From positions 1 through 44,245 of the forward strand of contig CAJUIK010000001.1 of NCBI GenBank assembly GCA_910585875.1: a DNA stretch of 44,245 nucleotides, written 5' to 3'. The first letter of the stretch is position 1. Each line of letters begins with the position of its first letter. The notes below the pieces were generated by a model, which was not told where the DNA came from, did no database searches, and worked only from the letters and a program-made list of their open reading frames with translations. The position numbers and the translations under genes were made by a program. Shown here piece after piece: positions 42,358 to 44,245 of the stretch. The DNA comes from an uncultured Eubacteriales bacterium (GTDB lineage: Bacteria > Bacillota > Clostridia > Oscillospirales > Butyricicoccaceae).

Positions 42358-43137
42358 TTGAATGAATTTGATTTCAATGAACAGGATTGGGATGTGGAGC
42401 AGCCCATGACTCGGCGGGATTGTTCCCGCATGGAGCCTTTTACCCGGCCTGCGGACCGGCCGCCCCGCATCCGCCGGGTCATCCGAGTGCGTCCCGACGG
42501 CGCCTATGTGGAGCGGGGCGAACAGGCGGAGCCCATGCCCATGCAGGAGCAGACCCCGGTTTATGAGCCCATGTGGACCTACGGCGGACAGCAAGGCCCC
42601 TTGAGCCTGACCTGCAGCTGCGGCGGCCCGCCCGTCGCCCCGCCGGTATGTCCGCCCTGTGAATGCCGGCCGCCCCGTCCTCCCATGCCGCCCTGCGTCC
42701 CCGGCCCCACAGGCCCTGCGGGCCCGATGGGCCCTACCGGACCGATGGGGCCCGCCGCCTCCAACGCTTTTCTCGCCGGCGTTGACCCGGTGGTGGGGGG
42801 GCAAAGCGTGGCAGACGGCCAAACCCTGACCTTTACTCTGGCCGCCCAGGGCGGGACCAGCGCTCAGTTGATCGGGCCGGATACGGCGCAGCTGGCGCCG
42901 GGCGCTTATCTGGCGCTTCTGCGGGGGACCGCCTCCCATTTTGAGGCCGGCCCTGTCCGGCTGTCCCTGCTGATGGACGGCGAACCCACGCCCGGCGGCA
43001 GCGGAGAAGTCAACCAGCCCGAAATCGTCCTATCCGCTTTGATCAGCACCCAGGGCGGCCGGCTGACCGTCCTCAACCAGGGGGCGGCCGCCCATTATCA
43101 AGATCTGTCGCTGGCGGTCGTCCGCCTGGGCGGATGA
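42358..43137 (+). CDS. Collagen-like surface protein
   Basis: A 259-residue protein. The polar N-terminus (about 1-80, starting MNEFDFNEQDWDVEQP) is followed by a Cys/Pro-rich segment (CSCGGPPVAPPVCPPCECRP, about 82-101), a short collagen-like run of about six Gly-X-Y triplets (GPTGPAGPMGPTGPMGP) and a C-terminal globular domain of beta-rich look (about 135-259, with GQTLTFTLAAQGGTSAQL and LAPGAYLALLRGTASHF). This order resembles BclA-type exosporium and other clostridial collagen-like glycoproteins. There is no classical signal peptide, as in spore-coat proteins. The start is a TTG 7 bases after GGAGGG. Its stop overlaps the glycosyltransferase start by 4 bases. Spore location is inference. 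Confidence 0.72.
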   Translation: MNEFDFNEQDWDVEQPMTRRDCSRMEPFTRPADRPPRIRRVIRVRPDGAYVERGEQAEPMPMQEQTPVYEPMWTYGGQQGPLSLTCSCGGPPVAPPVCPPCECRPPRPPMPPCVPGPTGPAGPMGPTGPMGPAASNAFLAGVDPVVGGQSVADGQTLTFTLAAQGGTSAQLIGPDTAQLAPGAYLALLRGTASHFEAGPVRLSLLMDGEPTPGGSGEVNQPEIVLSALISTQGGRLTVLNQGAAAHYQDLSLAVVRLGG

Positions 43138-44231
43138 AGCTCTATGTCTACGCCATCTGCCGGGACGAGGCGAAATTCGCCGCCCGGTGGATGGTCTCCA
43201 TGTCCGAGGCGGACGGGGTTTACGTCCTGGACACCGGCTCCTCCGACGGCTCGCCGGAGCAGCTGGAGGAGCTGGGCGCCCATGTGGCTCGCCGGCAAAT
43301 TCAGCCCTGGCGCTTCGACGACGCCAGAAATCTTTCTCTGGACCTGACGCCGGAGGACGGGGACCTCTATATCTGCACCGATTTAGACGAGGTCTTCGAC
43401 CCCGGCTGGCGGCAGGCCCTGGAACAAGCGGCGGCGGAGCAAAAGCGGCCTCAATACCGCTATCGGTATGTCTGGAGCCGCCAGCCCGACGGCGAAGACG
43501 GCATGGTGTTCTGGCACGACAAAATCCATACCCGCCGGGGCTTCCGCTGGCGGTATCCTGTCCACGAGACTCTGGCCTGGCAAGGCCCCGGCGCCTGCCG
43601 GCCCGGCTTGGCCCAGGGGGTCTGCCTGCGCCATTGGCCCGACCTGGAAAAACCACGCGCCCAATATCTGCCGCTTTTGGAGCTGGCCGCCCGGGAAAAC
43701 CCCCAGGATCCCCGGTGCGCCCATTACCTGGGCCGGGAATATCTGTACGCCGGCCAATGGGAAAAAGCCCAAGGCCAGCTGCTGCGCGGCTTAGCCCTGC
43801 CAGCCAACCGGTGGAAGCCGGAGAGGGCCGCCTCCATGCGGTATCTGGCCCAATGCCTGCTGGCCCAGGGCCAGGATCAGCAGGCGCTGAGCTGGCTCTA
43901 TCGGGCCGTGGCCGAGGCCCCCGAGCTGCGGGAGGGCTATGTGGAATGCGCCCAATATTTTTACCAGCGGCAAAATTGGCCCGGCGTGCTTCTGATGTGC
44001 GAAAGCGCCCTGGCCGTCCGACGGCGGAACCAGGAATATATCAACGAAGCCTTTGCCTGGGGCGCTCTGCCCTGGGATTTGGCCGCGCTGGCCGCTTGGA
44101 ACCTGGGATGCCGGCAAAAGGCCCTGGATTATGGCGAAAAGGCCCTGGCTCTGGAACCCCAGAACAGCCGCTTGCAGCAAAACCTGGAGTTCTATCGCCG
44201 CCCCGCTCCTGCCCCCAACCCCTGTGAATGA
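43134..44231 (+). CDS. Family 2-like glycosyltransferase with C-terminal TPR repeats
   Basis: A 365-residue protein. The N-terminal GT-A domain (about 1-180) shows YAICRDEAKFAARWMVSM, VLDTGSSDGS, WRFDDARNLSL and the metal-binding Asp83-Leu-Asp85 in CTDLDEVF, then WRYPVHETL, the set found in GT2 enzymes of the SPBc2-type/TPR glycosyltransferase group. Residues about 190-355 hold TPR-like helix pairs (AHYLGREYLYAGQWEKAQGQ, ALSWLYRAVAEAPE, KALDYGEKALALEPQ). It begins in a 4-base overlap with the collagen-like gene, so that protein is the likely acceptor. No signal peptide or membrane helix is seen; it acts in the cytoplasm. Only 14 bases follow it. Confidence 0.85.
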   Translation: MKLYVYAICRDEAKFAARWMVSMSEADGVYVLDTGSSDGSPEQLEELGAHVARRQIQPWRFDDARNLSLDLTPEDGDLYICTDLDEVFDPGWRQALEQAAAEQKRPQYRYRYVWSRQPDGEDGMVFWHDKIHTRRGFRWRYPVHETLAWQGPGACRPGLAQGVCLRHWPDLEKPRAQYLPLLELAARENPQDPRCAHYLGREYLYAGQWEKAQGQLLRGLALPANRWKPERAASMRYLAQCLLAQGQDQQALSWLYRAVAEAPELREGYVECAQYFYQRQNWPGVLLMCESALAVRRRNQEYINEAFAWGALPWDLAALAAWNLGCRQKALDYGEKALALEPQNSRLQQNLEFYRRPAPAPNPCE

Positions 44232-44245
44232 GGGGCGGCGGCAGC

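Noticed and set aside
42705..42755. Short GGC/CCG-rich repeats as a CRISPR or satellite array
   Set aside because: They encode Gly-X-Y collagen triplets in frame; there are no spacers.

Overview
The window is GC-rich bacterial chromosome from an anaerobic Firmicute, most likely a high-GC member of the Clostridia (Oscillospiraceae/Ruminococcaceae type). The evidence is a biotin-dependent sodium-pump decarboxylase operon, a Fe-type alcohol dehydrogenase behind a Rex-like operator, Gram-positive promoters (many with extended -10 boxes), strong AGGAGG ribosome sites, and the gene neighbourhoods ywiB-argS, zapA-U32, mreC-mreD-PBP2-minD-mgsA, hisS-aspS and recG-lexA. Assignment below class level is inference. 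Apart from one AT-rich acetyltransferase gene I see no phage, insertion sequence, CRISPR array or rRNA. The single RNA gene recognised is tRNA-Arg(CCT).

Layout. 1-2045 (-): decarboxylase operon (carboxyltransferase alpha, small gamma subunit, start of the biotin carrier). 2175-8800 (+): DUF1934 protein, an apparently inserted GNAT acetyltransferase, argS, a secreted S41 protease, an unusual MetH-like protein, secG and a small membrane protein. 8830-15607 (-): alcohol dehydrogenase; a polar amino-acid ABC importer with two tandem paralogous binding lipoproteins under near-identical promoters; a DUF3810 membrane metalloprotein and a CYTH enzyme. 15731-27789 (+): zapA, U32 protein, dut, maf, mreC, mreD, PBP2, minD, an mgsA-like gene with altered active-site residues, hisS and aspS. 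27804-31549 (-): lipoprotein esterase, small membrane protein, DUF1624 acyltransferase-like protein, ychF. 31830-39443 (+): MATE exporter, tRNA-Arg, then a three-gene phosphorelay. 39472-42244 (-): recG and lexA with a LexA-box promoter. 42358-44231 (+): a collagen-like surface protein translationally overlapped with a glycosyltransferase-TPR protein.

The most novel locus is 33706-39372. A stand-alone receiver, a membrane hybrid kinase (DHp-HATPase-pseudoreceiver-receiver-Hpt) and a second membrane hybrid kinase (DHp-HATPase-receiver) ending in a full-length DegV (FakB-like fatty-acid-binding) domain lie in a row, and none of the three has a DNA-binding output domain. The DegV ligand-pocket motifs differ from the classical ones. 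I infer a phosphorelay coupled to binding of a lipid or other small ligand. Other points worth checking are the methylglyoxal synthase lacking the usual active-site histidines, the shape-gene cluster without mreB/minC/minE, the collagen/glycosyltransferase pair, and the GNAT gene inserted between ywiB and argS.
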